This document shows, in pieces, positions 54,047 to 62,269 of a stretch of 64,000 nt of DNA. The position numbers and the translations under genes were made by a program. Origin of the DNA: Mesobacillus foraminis (GTDB lineage Bacteria > Bacillota > Bacilli > Bacillales > Cytobacillaceae); contig NZ_SLVV01000002.1 of the NCBI RefSeq assembly GCF_004340465.1, positions 434,001 to 498,000 of the forward strand, read 5' to 3'. Below the pieces are notes generated by a model. The model saw nothing but the letters and a program-made list of their open reading frames with translations. It made no database searches and had not been told where the DNA came from. Every line of letters starts with the position of its first letter. Within the stretch, counting starts at the first letter, position 1.

Positions 54047-54868
54047 TCATGCTTTTTTTCTTAGCCTCTCAATATGAAGGGAAATAAATCCTAATTCTGT
54101 CTCCGGAAGTTTAAATTCATATCGTTTGTTTATTTTTTCTTCAATGATTTTTGCACAGTTGTATGATAAGGGAAACTTTTTTTGAATCATCCCTAGCATT
54201 TCTTTATCCATCACAGGAAACTCACAATGACTAACTCTTGATAGGACAAAGCGCAAATGACTAATTAACCGTTGGTAGGATAAATCATCCTCTGAAAGAT
54301 AAATCCCAAAGTTTTCTATAATAATCTGAACAATATCTTTAATAATAGTGGTTTGCCTAATCGTAGTTCTGTAATTACCTCCCTGTGGCTTCATTGTGTG
54401 GATATGAAGAGCTATATAAGCCGCTTCATCAACTGTCATGTCAATATCATACTTTTCCTTAATCCGGCTAATCGCCCAAAGCCCGATTTCATATTCACGT
54501 CTATATAATATTTTTATTTCGTTTAATAATTTGTTTTCCAAATAAATGCCCTGCTTTATGCGATCGATGGCAAATGACACATGATCGGTTAAAGCAATAT
54601 GGATGTGCTCATTCAGTTTGCTGCCAAGGTAATGTTCTGCATAGGAGATAATCTCTTCTGAAATAATAAAGTGTTCTTCCGGAATACGACTCACTAGTTG
54701 TTGGAACTTTTCATTTTCCTTCATGACAAACAACTTTTCGACCTTCTGAAAATGAATCAGATCATTTTTCTTCTTTCCATAAGCGATGCCAGCTCCAAAC
54801 GCAACCTTCTCTCCATCGCCATCAGTTACTAGGACAGCGTTGTTATTTAGAATTTTCTTTAACTTCAT
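54047..54868 (-). CDS. BglG/LicT/SacY family transcription antiterminator
   Basis: A 273-residue RNA-binding antiterminator. Residues 1-56 form the CAT domain (LKKILNNNAVLVTDGDGEKV, FGAGIAYGKKKNDLI), followed by PRD1 (about 65-170, His96 and His155) and PRD2 (about 175-273, His204 and His265); all four regulatory His positions are present. Such proteins bind a RAT stem in a leader RNA and prevent terminator formation when the cognate PTS is active. The ATG at 54868 has AGGAGG six bases upstream, and the CAT domain begins at once; the longer frame is rejected. No PTS gene is adjacent, but two RAT-like leaders precede the GH84 genes 5-6 kb away, the probable targets. A GlcNAc-related PTS elsewhere may control it. 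Confidence 0.92.
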   Translation of the reverse strand: MKLKKILNNNAVLVTDGDGEKVAFGAGIAYGKKKNDLIHFQKVEKLFVMKENEKFQQLVSRIPEEHFIISEEIISYAEHYLGSKLNEHIHIALTDHVSFAIDRIKQGIYLENKLLNEIKILYRREYEIGLWAISRIKEKYDIDMTVDEAAYIALHIHTMKPQGGNYRTTIRQTTIIKDIVQIIIENFGIYLSEDDLSYQRLISHLRFVLSRVSHCEFPVMDKEMLGMIQKKFPLSYNCAKIIEEKINKRYEFKLPETELGFISLHIERLRKKA

Positions 54869-55227
54869 TAGACTCCTCCTTTGCATTAAAGGGTTTTGTC
54901 TACACATCATCCCGGCAAACTCCTTGCGTATCAAGAAGGACGATTTTTTATCCCGGTGACCATACAAAAATATATACCGCCTTGAAAGCTGATTAATAGG
55001 AGTCAGTTAACACTTAAATCGGATCTTGAGTTCGCTCACCATACGGAATCCATGTACACTCCTTGTTTATCCTATAGACGGTTCCAATAGAAAGAAGCGA
55101 GCGCTCACCCTCTGACCAGATAAGCCCCGCTCTTCATCCTCTTTTAGATCCATCGGCAACGATTAATAACGAATCGGTCTTACAACCTCTTTTAAGCAAT
55201 CACTGCTCATCACTTACTCTTGGATTG
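54869..55227. other. Intergenic region before antiterminator gene
   Basis: No gene and no convincing RAT element or terminator was found, so the antiterminator gene does not obviously control itself. Its promoter should lie here, or it is read through from the mannosidase operon. Confidence 0.35.
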
Positions 55228-58200
55228 TCAAACTTCTAAAACTCTAAAAGTCTTAATCTCATATGGTTTGATTTCAACCTGGATGGGAGATGTAGATTCT
55301 TTTCCAATCGGTTCTTCCATCAGATCCGTCTCCACCCACGATGTGGGGCCTTTGAGAACATCTAAGGAAACCATGCCTCTGCGACCTTCGTATTCATGCA
55401 GGCGGATAATAATTCCGTTACCATCATAGGCTGGCTTTATGGCATCGACCCAGACATGGTCCGAATCCATTTCAAGGAAAGACTCTTCTATTGCCCAATT
55501 CCCTTCGACAGCAAAGACAGGATCGTTTAAATCCCATGCTTTCTCCACAGTCTTCGCTTGTCTCCATTTCCCAATATGTGGATACAGCGAATAAACAAAT
55601 GAATGTACCCCCTGATCTGCCTGTGGATCAGGATGTACAGCAGCTTTTAGTAAGGTGATCCGCATGGTATTTTCTTTTATGTCATAGCCATATTTGGAAT
55701 CGTTCAGCAAACTTACCCCATAGTCCGGTTCAGAAAGGTCAGCCCACTGGTGGCCGACCGTTTCAAATTTGGCCATATCCCAGCTTGTATTCCAATGGGT
55801 CGGGCGTTTCACATTTCCATATTGAATATCATAGGTGGCTTCGGTCGATCGGACATCCACAGGGAAGGCTGCCTTCAGTAATTTTCGCTTCTCATGCCAA
55901 TCCACTGTTGTTTCAAAATCAATTCGACGGTCATTGTGATAAAATACAATCCGCTGGGTAATTTCAGAATGATGATAAGTCCACTTGGCACGTATCGCAA
56001 AAGTCAATTCACCATTTTCAACTACTTCAAACGTAGTTAAATCACGGATCTCTTCCATTTTTTCTTGATAAAAGATATCGATATCCCAAGCTTCATGGGC
56101 AAGCGGCTTATCCTCAAAAATTTGCAGGATATTCCCCTTTTGATTTTCAACGAGAACCTGACGATTGGCTTCCTTATCGAAAAGGGACGACATTTGACCA
56201 GATTCATCCCACTCAACAAAGTAATACGGCGTTTCTAATTTCCGGTTGTCGTAGATAAAGTTCGATCTAGTCTCCTGTACAGTTCCCACTGGCTCAAAAA
56301 ATATAGTCTTGGCACCAAAAGATGGAAGTGCATCGACCTCGATGAGCCAGCCGTTATCCCTTTTTTGATGGGTTAGAATTTCCCCGTCACTGTTTTTCCA
56401 AACTCCTCCTTCAAAGTCAGCAAATTGAGGCACCGTCACATTTTTCTTACCCTTTTTATGCGTAGTATTAAATAGCACAACGGAGCTGTCACCCTGTTCA
56501 ATTCCATTCTGGACGATACGAGCCTCTAGGTTTTGGGCCAACTGGTGCGCTTCCTTGTATTCTTCCTTGGCATCCTGATACACTTCATGAATAGATGAAC
56601 CGGGGATAATATCATGAAATTGATTCCGCAAAATAATCTTCCAGCCATCTTTCAGTTCTTCATTTCCCATCCATTGACCATTTTCGGAAAGCCATGAAGT
56701 AAGGAATTCTGTACGCCGGTATAAAAGCTCCAATTTGCGATTCATCTGTTTCATAAACGCCTGGCTCGTATAGGTGCCCCGATGGTACTCCAGGTACAGC
56801 TCTCCATCCCATTTATGGATATAGCCATTGGCTTCCGAAACATTTTGATGAAGCTTGTCAAAAAATTCTCCAGCTGTAGATGTTTTAACATTTGGCATAC
56901 CAGGCAGCGAATCGAATCTTCGCCGCATTTCAAGCATATGGCGGTTGACTCCGCCGCCTCCGTCACCATACCCATAGGATAGGAGCAAGTCTTTGGACAA
57001 ATCCTTATCACGATAGCTTTCCCAAGCACCCTTCACCGTTTTTGCGGTAATGTAACCGTTATACGTATAGAACCAAGAGTCCGGGGAATTCCACGGCTCT
57101 GGTGTGGTAATAAAATGCGTGAGTATCTCCGTCCCATCGATTCCTTTCCAGTAGAAGGTATCATGCGGCATCCGGTTATACTGATTCCAGCTGATTTTAG
57201 TCGTCATCATCGTTTTGATTCCTGACTTCGTCAAAATCTGGGGCAGCGCCCAGCTGTAGCCAAAAACATCAGGCAGCCATAAGTACTGGCAATCAATGCC
57301 AAACTCTTCTTTAAAAAAGTTTTTTCCGTGAAGGATTTGGCGGACAAGTGATTCACCGCTGGGAATATTGCAGTCAGCCTCAAGCCACATCGCACCGCCT
57401 GCTTCCCATTTCCCATCTGCCACTCTTTCCTTTATTTGAGTGTAAATCTCAGGGTAATCTGTTTTGATATAGTCATAGAGTTGCGGCTGAGTTTGCAGGA
57501 ATAAATATTCAGGGAATTGCTTCATTAAGTGCAAGACGGTTGAAAAGGAACGGGCAGCCTTCTCCCTTGTATTTTTTAAACGCCAAAGCCAAGCCACATC
57601 AATATGGGTATGGCCCACTGTGTGGATGGTAATATCTGATGATTTGGTGACGGACTGAATCCCCACTGTAAGGTTTTCCTCCGCCATATAACATGACTGA
57701 TAAAACTCAGGACTTCCAGGCTCGGTCCAATTAATGAGCTGAAGGGCATCAGAAATCAACTTTTTCAAAACCATATAGGATGAGTCGTACTCACTGGTTT
57801 CCTTCAACACCTCAAAAGCGGCTAAAAGCGTATAATATAGGTTATCAACCCGGCGATCAAGCCAGCCGATCGTTGCCAATTGCAGTTTAAATTCATTTTC
57901 GATTGGAACCCCTCCACCCTCAAGTCCCGACCATAGCCTGAAGTCCAAACGGATCGGTCCCTTAGCGGTTTGGTCATCGAAAAGAACCTCTTCATGGTTG
58001 GAATCGACTCCTTGATAGGGTTTCCCATTGACAAATAGAAGGGATTCAAAGCCTGAATTATTGCCCCCGCCGGTTTTTCCGAACGAGAATAGGCCGACAA
58101 CCTGCTGATCAGCATATGGCAAATGAGAATCAATCTCTGCATGAAGCCAAATATAGCGGTCGCGGCCTTTCCAGTGGTCGCCGATACTCATCACATTTTG

Positions 58201-58344
58201 TTCATTATAGGCTGCAGGTGGGTTGGCGCCAATTGCACCGTCATCCTCATGTGTGAAAAATTCATTAATTGACACAAGGTCCCGATATCGATATCCTTCT
58301 AATTCCTTAATGCGTTCTTCAAATTTTCTTTCCGTCAAAAACAT
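55228..58344 (-). CDS. GH38 alpha-mannosidase (second copy)
   Basis: A 1038-residue zinc-dependent alpha-mannosidase without signal peptide. The N-terminal domain covers about 1-240; the catalytic domain begins at GHTHIDVAWLWRLK (zinc His and Asp). The nucleophile Asp is in WLPDVFGYSWALPQ, and GYGDGGGGVNRHM and RNQFHDIIPGSSIHEVY match other GH38 enzymes. It shares the architecture of the first copy, including the DYGVSLLNDSKYGYD segment near the C terminus. GAGGTGAAAAC precedes the ATG. It is the last gene of the run GH38-GH125-YesL-GH20-GH38, only 24 bases after the GH20 gene. Different linkage preference from the other two copies is likely but unproven. Confidence 0.94.
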   Translation of the reverse strand: MFLTERKFEERIKELEGYRYRDLVSINEFFTHEDDGAIGANPPAAYNEQNVMSIGDHWKGRDRYIWLHAEIDSHLPYADQQVVGLFSFGKTGGGNNSGFESLLFVNGKPYQGVDSNHEEVLFDDQTAKGPIRLDFRLWSGLEGGGVPIENEFKLQLATIGWLDRRVDNLYYTLLAAFEVLKETSEYDSSYMVLKKLISDALQLINWTEPGSPEFYQSCYMAEENLTVGIQSVTKSSDITIHTVGHTHIDVAWLWRLKNTREKAARSFSTVLHLMKQFPEYLFLQTQPQLYDYIKTDYPEIYTQIKERVADGKWEAGGAMWLEADCNIPSGESLVRQILHGKNFFKEEFGIDCQYLWLPDVFGYSWALPQILTKSGIKTMMTTKISWNQYNRMPHDTFYWKGIDGTEILTHFITTPEPWNSPDSWFYTYNGYITAKTVKGAWESYRDKDLSKDLLLSYGYGDGGGGVNRHMLEMRRRFDSLPGMPNVKTSTAGEFFDKLHQNVSEANGYIHKWDGELYLEYHRGTYTSQAFMKQMNRKLELLYRRTEFLTSWLSENGQWMGNEELKDGWKIILRNQFHDIIPGSSIHEVYQDAKEEYKEAHQLAQNLEARIVQNGIEQGDSSVVLFNTTHKKGKKNVTVPQFADFEGGVWKNSDGEILTHQKRDNGWLIEVDALPSFGAKTIFFEPVGTVQETRSNFIYDNRKLETPYYFVEWDESGQMSSLFDKEANRQVLVENQKGNILQIFEDKPLAHEAWDIDIFYQEKMEEIRDLTTFEVVENGELTFAIRAKWTYHHSEITQRIVFYHNDRRIDFETTVDWHEKRKLLKAAFPVDVRSTEATYDIQYGNVKRPTHWNTSWDMAKFETVGHQWADLSEPDYGVSLLNDSKYGYDIKENTMRITLLKAAVHPDPQADQGVHSFVYSLYPHIGKWRQAKTVEKAWDLNDPVFAVEGNWAIEESFLEMDSDHVWVDAIKPAYDGNGIIIRLHEYEGRRGMVSLDVLKGPTSWVETDLMEEPIGKESTSPIQVEIKPYEIKTFRVLEV

Positions 58345-58368
58345 GTTTTCACCTCGTCATGACTATTT

Positions 58369-60249
58369 TTATAATGAAAAGCTGCCTGCGGTGACGATCC
58401 GATGATAGATATTGCCGCCGATCAGGCCGTCAACGATTTCCCACGGCCCATCATGGCGCAGACGTTTTTCTTCCAACTCTTCCATTCGGGTGATCCTTCC
58501 CTCAAGCCACTCCTGTATCCGATATTTGGCTGAGTCAATCCGGGTAATTACGCCGCCATAACGAATATCGATCACTTCCCAGCCAAATGGCTTGTACGCT
58601 GTAAACCAGATGTCTCGATGCTTTTTCCTTAAAAGATCAACATTGAATTGGATTTGATCCAACGTAATAAGAATGGTTTTCATGTGCTCATAATCGTTCT
58701 TTTCATATGCTTCTTTGATCCTTATGCCGATTTCCGCCTTGTCCCCTAACACTCTCGCTAGTTGTCCATAGAAACCAAACAGAGCTTCCCATGCTGGATT
58801 CACCTGCCTGGCCTTTTCAAGCAATGTGACCAGCTGCTGATAATGTTCCCCAAGGTTTAGACCCCGGACATTCTCATCATATAACCCTATTAAAATATCT
58901 TGATATAAAGTCACTTTCGAAGTCATCGATGTATTCATATTATCTTTCATGACTCCTGGTGTTTCATCCAAATGCTTCAAAAGCATAAAATCATCAAAGT
59001 ATCCCTCACAGCAAAATTCAAAGCGCCGGGCCACTTGTTCAGACGACACTTCCTGATGATAGGTATGCTCGGCAAACAATTGCAGGATGGGATAAGCTGT
59101 TGAGAATGGCGTTTCCGCCCCATTATCGCCCCATAGCGTAACGAAGACCTCGTTGATTCCTTCCTTTTTACAAGCAGACATCGCCGCCTCAGTCGTGGCA
59201 ATTGCTTTGCCATAGTTAGGAGCCATTCCATTCCAGGTCCATGCCCCGCCGGCAAAAATCGGCGTTCGTCCAACCTCCTTATGATGCTGGAAATCCTTTT
59301 TATAGATTTCCTCCTCTTTGCGATAATAATTCCAGTACACAAGCTCCACATCCGGAATACCGGCAAGAATATCGGTTGGGATCAGGCCTTTTTCATCACG
59401 ATACTTACTGTTCTCTGGGAATAACGGGAAATACATATCACTCCAGATCATTGGTTTATAGCCATATTTTTGGGTAATTGCCACAACCTTTTGCAAATGG
59501 CGGTTCATGATCGCGATATGATTCTCGAATCCGTGCTTTTCCAAATACCTCCCCAATCCCAGCTGGAACGTTTCATCCATTCCGATATGGATACGCTTGG
59601 TCTTAAAGGCGTCGGAAACGGCTCTGATACAATTTTCAAGGAATTCATAGGTCTTAGGCTCATCCACCAGAAGAATATCGTCCGTATCTTTAAAGTCGGA
59701 CGCGTAGTTCCACTTGAGCGCTTCCCGTAAATGGCCCAACGTTTGAATACACGGAATCATTTCAATTCCTAATTGACTGGCATACTGATCACATGCCCTT
59801 AACTCCTCAGCTGTATATCGTCCCCGCATATATCCAAAGTAAGGATGCTCCTTCACCTCGTACGTATCCTCCGTATAAAGCATCAGTGTGCTGAGACCCA
59901 TGACAGCCATTTTTTGCAGCAAATTTTCCACTTCCGGAACAGTTGGGACGGCATTTCTTGACGCATCGAGCATCACGCCGCTCATTGTAAACTGCGGAAT
60001 CTCTGATACATCGAATTCTTTGTTTTTCTGATAATTCTCCACCCATAAACCTAAAGCCCGGAAGAAGTGTATCGGTTGATCGAACGTAATTTCACCTTGG
60101 CCGTTTTGATTGGCTGCCCTTAATCGTCCTTTTTCATTCTTTACTTGAATAGGATGACCATCCATTGAAAGCTCAATATTTAAATGTCTGGATAAAATCT
60201 TAAGACCCTTTTCGACCGAAGAAAGGTCTCCCTTTAAATACAGTTTCAA
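58369..60249 (-). CDS. GH20 beta-N-acetylhexosaminidase (GcnA-like)
   Basis: A 626-residue cytoplasmic exo-hexosaminidase. A small N-terminal domain (1-85) precedes the barrel (FTMSGVMLDASRNAVPTV), and the substrate-assisted catalytic pair Asp225-Glu226 lies in RIHIGMDETFQLG. TPIFAGGAWTWNG and VTLWGDNGAETPF are typical of streptococcal GcnA relatives. It frees GlcNAc or GalNAc from imported oligosaccharides, such as antennae or the reducing-end GlcNAc stub. The TTG at 60249 is chosen since AGGGGGTG is six bases upstream and the protein then begins MKLYLKGDL as expected for the group. It follows the YesL-like gene by 26 bases. Confidence 0.92.
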   Translation of the reverse strand: MKLYLKGDLSSVEKGLKILSRHLNIELSMDGHPIQVKNEKGRLRAANQNGQGEITFDQPIHFFRALGLWVENYQKNKEFDVSEIPQFTMSGVMLDASRNAVPTVPEVENLLQKMAVMGLSTLMLYTEDTYEVKEHPYFGYMRGRYTAEELRACDQYASQLGIEMIPCIQTLGHLREALKWNYASDFKDTDDILLVDEPKTYEFLENCIRAVSDAFKTKRIHIGMDETFQLGLGRYLEKHGFENHIAIMNRHLQKVVAITQKYGYKPMIWSDMYFPLFPENSKYRDEKGLIPTDILAGIPDVELVYWNYYRKEEEIYKKDFQHHKEVGRTPIFAGGAWTWNGMAPNYGKAIATTEAAMSACKKEGINEVFVTLWGDNGAETPFSTAYPILQLFAEHTYHQEVSSEQVARRFEFCCEGYFDDFMLLKHLDETPGVMKDNMNTSMTSKVTLYQDILIGLYDENVRGLNLGEHYQQLVTLLEKARQVNPAWEALFGFYGQLARVLGDKAEIGIRIKEAYEKNDYEHMKTILITLDQIQFNVDLLRKKHRDIWFTAYKPFGWEVIDIRYGGVITRIDSAKYRIQEWLEGRITRMEELEEKRLRHDGPWEIVDGLIGGNIYHRIVTAGSFSL

Positions 60250-60275
60250 AAAAACACCCCCTGTTATTCCTAAAT

Positions 60276-60899
60276 TCAATTATGCTGCAATACTCGTCTT
60301 TCCAATGCCTTAAAGCGGGTGAGACAGACTCTCATCATCCAAAAAGCGGGAGCAACCGCGGATATAAACGCGATAAGGCCTGGATATTGATTAATAAGAT
60401 AGCCAATGAGCGTCAGGCCAATGACAATCAGAATCGTGGATGGGAGGCTGGTGAGCGCAAAGAGAAATGACTGTTTGATGTACCCCTTGATGGACAGTTC
60501 GTAATGGACATAAATGGCAAAGAAGTAGCCCACCGCCAATAAAAGGACCAATACCAGAAAGTATAAGAAGAATGAAAGAATATTAGCCAAAAAGCCTGTC
60601 ATGGCTTGATCTACAATCCGGATGTCTATGAAAAGGAAAAGGCCAATGCCGTAGAAAACAAGGCCTATTCCATTACTTCTCTTCCATTCTTTAAAATAAA
60701 TCTCCTTAAATGTCTTCAAGACAGGGACATCCCGATCTTTCCTCATCCATTTCCGTACAATCGCAAACAGGGCAACAGACGCAGGGAAAAAGCCCAAAAC
60801 CCCCATCCCTAGGACCGTAAAGACAAACCAGCACCAATTGGCCAGTATTCCTCTCCATATCCATTCACAAACAACAATCATCCATGGTACTTTTTTCAT
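60276..60899 (-). CDS. YesL-like membrane protein (DUF624)
   Basis: A 207-residue protein with four to five membrane segments (about 8-48, 76-96, 98-132, 140-195) and the DUF624 opening (WRGILANWCWFVFTVLGMGVLGFFPASVALFAIVRKW-like, seen over residues 14-50). B. subtilis YesL and its relatives sit beside sugar ABC transporters and YesM/YesN systems; their biochemical role is unknown. GAGGGGATGACGGA precedes the ATG. It lies between GH125 (27 bases) and GH20 (26 bases), so it belongs to the same transcript, which suggests a role in uptake or control of N-glycan fragments. Confidence 0.88.
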   Translation of the reverse strand: MKKVPWMIVVCEWIWRGILANWCWFVFTVLGMGVLGFFPASVALFAIVRKWMRKDRDVPVLKTFKEIYFKEWKRSNGIGLVFYGIGLFLFIDIRIVDQAMTGFLANILSFFLYFLVLVLLLAVGYFFAIYVHYELSIKGYIKQSFLFALTSLPSTILIVIGLTLIGYLINQYPGLIAFISAVAPAFWMMRVCLTRFKALERRVLQHN

Positions 60900-60926
60900 T
60901 CCGTCATCCCCTCAAACCCAGTTTTC

Positions 60927-62258
60927 TTATGCTTCGACGCTGCTGTTCTTCGACAAATGGTGATAAAGAGGACTGCCTTTCACCGCTATGCCGGTTAAAC
61001 TTAAGACAAATTCACTGAACATGGTGTTCGCCCAGGCAAACCAATCCCTTGTGAACTCTTCCGGGCTGTCGGCATTAAAGCCTTCGTGCATATACTCTGT
61101 CCCACCGTCAGTGTTCTTGAAATAAGCCAAAATTTGCTGTTTTTCTTTTTCATCAGTTGTCGTCATTCCCTGAATGGCCAGTGCAATATGCCAAATGTAA
61201 TGATCGGGGGTATGCGGGCTTCCGATTCCATTTGCATATTTGCCTTCGTAATAATAAGGATTATCCCGGCTTAACAGAAATTGACGTGTATTGGCATATA
61301 CGGCATCCTCATATGGCAGATAGCCTAAATAGGGGGCAGCCAGAAGGCTGGGAACATTGGCATCATCCATTAAATTCACACGGCCATCTCCGTCAGTTTC
61401 ATAGACATACAGATCACCGTGAATCGGGTGATCAAGCTTGGCATATTGCTCGATCCCTTTATGAATTTCGTCGCGAAGCGTCAAACATTCCTCCTTCAAT
61501 GATGGCTGGCTTAGTACCTGATCACTGATTTCGGATGCATATCCCAACACGACCACCGCGAACATATTAGCAGGTACAAGGTATCCATATGTGCAGGCGT
61601 CATCACTTGGGCGGAAGGCGCTCCAGGTCATTCCTGTTGGTTGGACAAGCCCTCCTTTCCCATCTCGGATTAGCGTATCAGACTGGCGGACCTCGGCACG
61701 TTCAAACTGATACGGAGAAAGATTTTCGTGGTCCTGCTCGATTCGCCACACCCGAAGAATCGTTTCAATGACCTCCTGGAACGTTTCCTCAATAAATTTT
61801 GTTCGTCCTGTGGACTTCCAAAACAGGTACGCAAGCTGGATTGGATAGCATAATGAGTCAATTTCATATTTCCGTTCCCAGATATGTGGCGTCATCTCTG
61901 TCAAATCGGTTTGGTGCCCTTTTCCATTTGCACTTTCATTAAAGGCATTCGCATACGGATCGTGCAGAATGAAAGCAAACTGCTGCCGGATCACCCCTTC
62001 AAGTAAATCGGCCATTTCCTCATCCTCTTCTGCCGCCAACAAATAAGGCCGGACCTGGGCAGCTGAATCGCGCAGCCACATTGCGGGAATATCACCGGTA
62101 ATGACAAAAGTCTTCCCATCTTCCTTTTTTTTCAATGTGGTTGTAAACGTATTAACAAAGCATTGTTCGAACATCCGTTGTAATTTTTCATCCTCCGGGA
62201 AGAATTCCTTCACATGATTGATGAGCTTTTGCATTGATTCGGGAATGATAACAGTCAT
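60927..62258 (-). CDS. GH125 exo-alpha-1,6-mannosidase
   Basis: A 443-residue (alpha/alpha)6-barrel enzyme that inverts and releases alpha-1,6-linked mannose. The hallmark segment is FVITGDIPAMWLRDSAAQVRPY near residues 50-71 (GDIPAMWLRDS is diagnostic), followed by AFNESANGKGH and GSPHTPDHYIWHIALA; the acidic residues needed for catalysis are retained in TWSAFRPSDD and the C-terminal half. There is no signal peptide. AGGAGTGG precedes the ATG. It starts 11 bases after the GH38 gene upstream, a pairing also found in the Streptococcus pneumoniae and S. pyogenes N-glycan loci. It would act after the GH38 enzymes on the trimmed mannose core. Confidence 0.94.
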   Translation of the reverse strand: MTVIIPESMQKLINHVKEFFPEDEKLQRMFEQCFVNTFTTTLKKKEDGKTFVITGDIPAMWLRDSAAQVRPYLLAAEEDEEMADLLEGVIRQQFAFILHDPYANAFNESANGKGHQTDLTEMTPHIWERKYEIDSLCYPIQLAYLFWKSTGRTKFIEETFQEVIETILRVWRIEQDHENLSPYQFERAEVRQSDTLIRDGKGGLVQPTGMTWSAFRPSDDACTYGYLVPANMFAVVVLGYASEISDQVLSQPSLKEECLTLRDEIHKGIEQYAKLDHPIHGDLYVYETDGDGRVNLMDDANVPSLLAAPYLGYLPYEDAVYANTRQFLLSRDNPYYYEGKYANGIGSPHTPDHYIWHIALAIQGMTTTDEKEKQQILAYFKNTDGGTEYMHEGFNADSPEEFTRDWFAWANTMFSEFVLSLTGIAVKGSPLYHHLSKNSSVEA

Positions 62259-62269
62259 TTATTCCACTC

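Noticed and set aside
54985-55015. RAT-like sequence upstream of the antiterminator gene (TGTTAACTGA on the minus strand)
   Set aside because: The AGGCA half is missing and no terminator follows, so autoregulation by antitermination is not supported.
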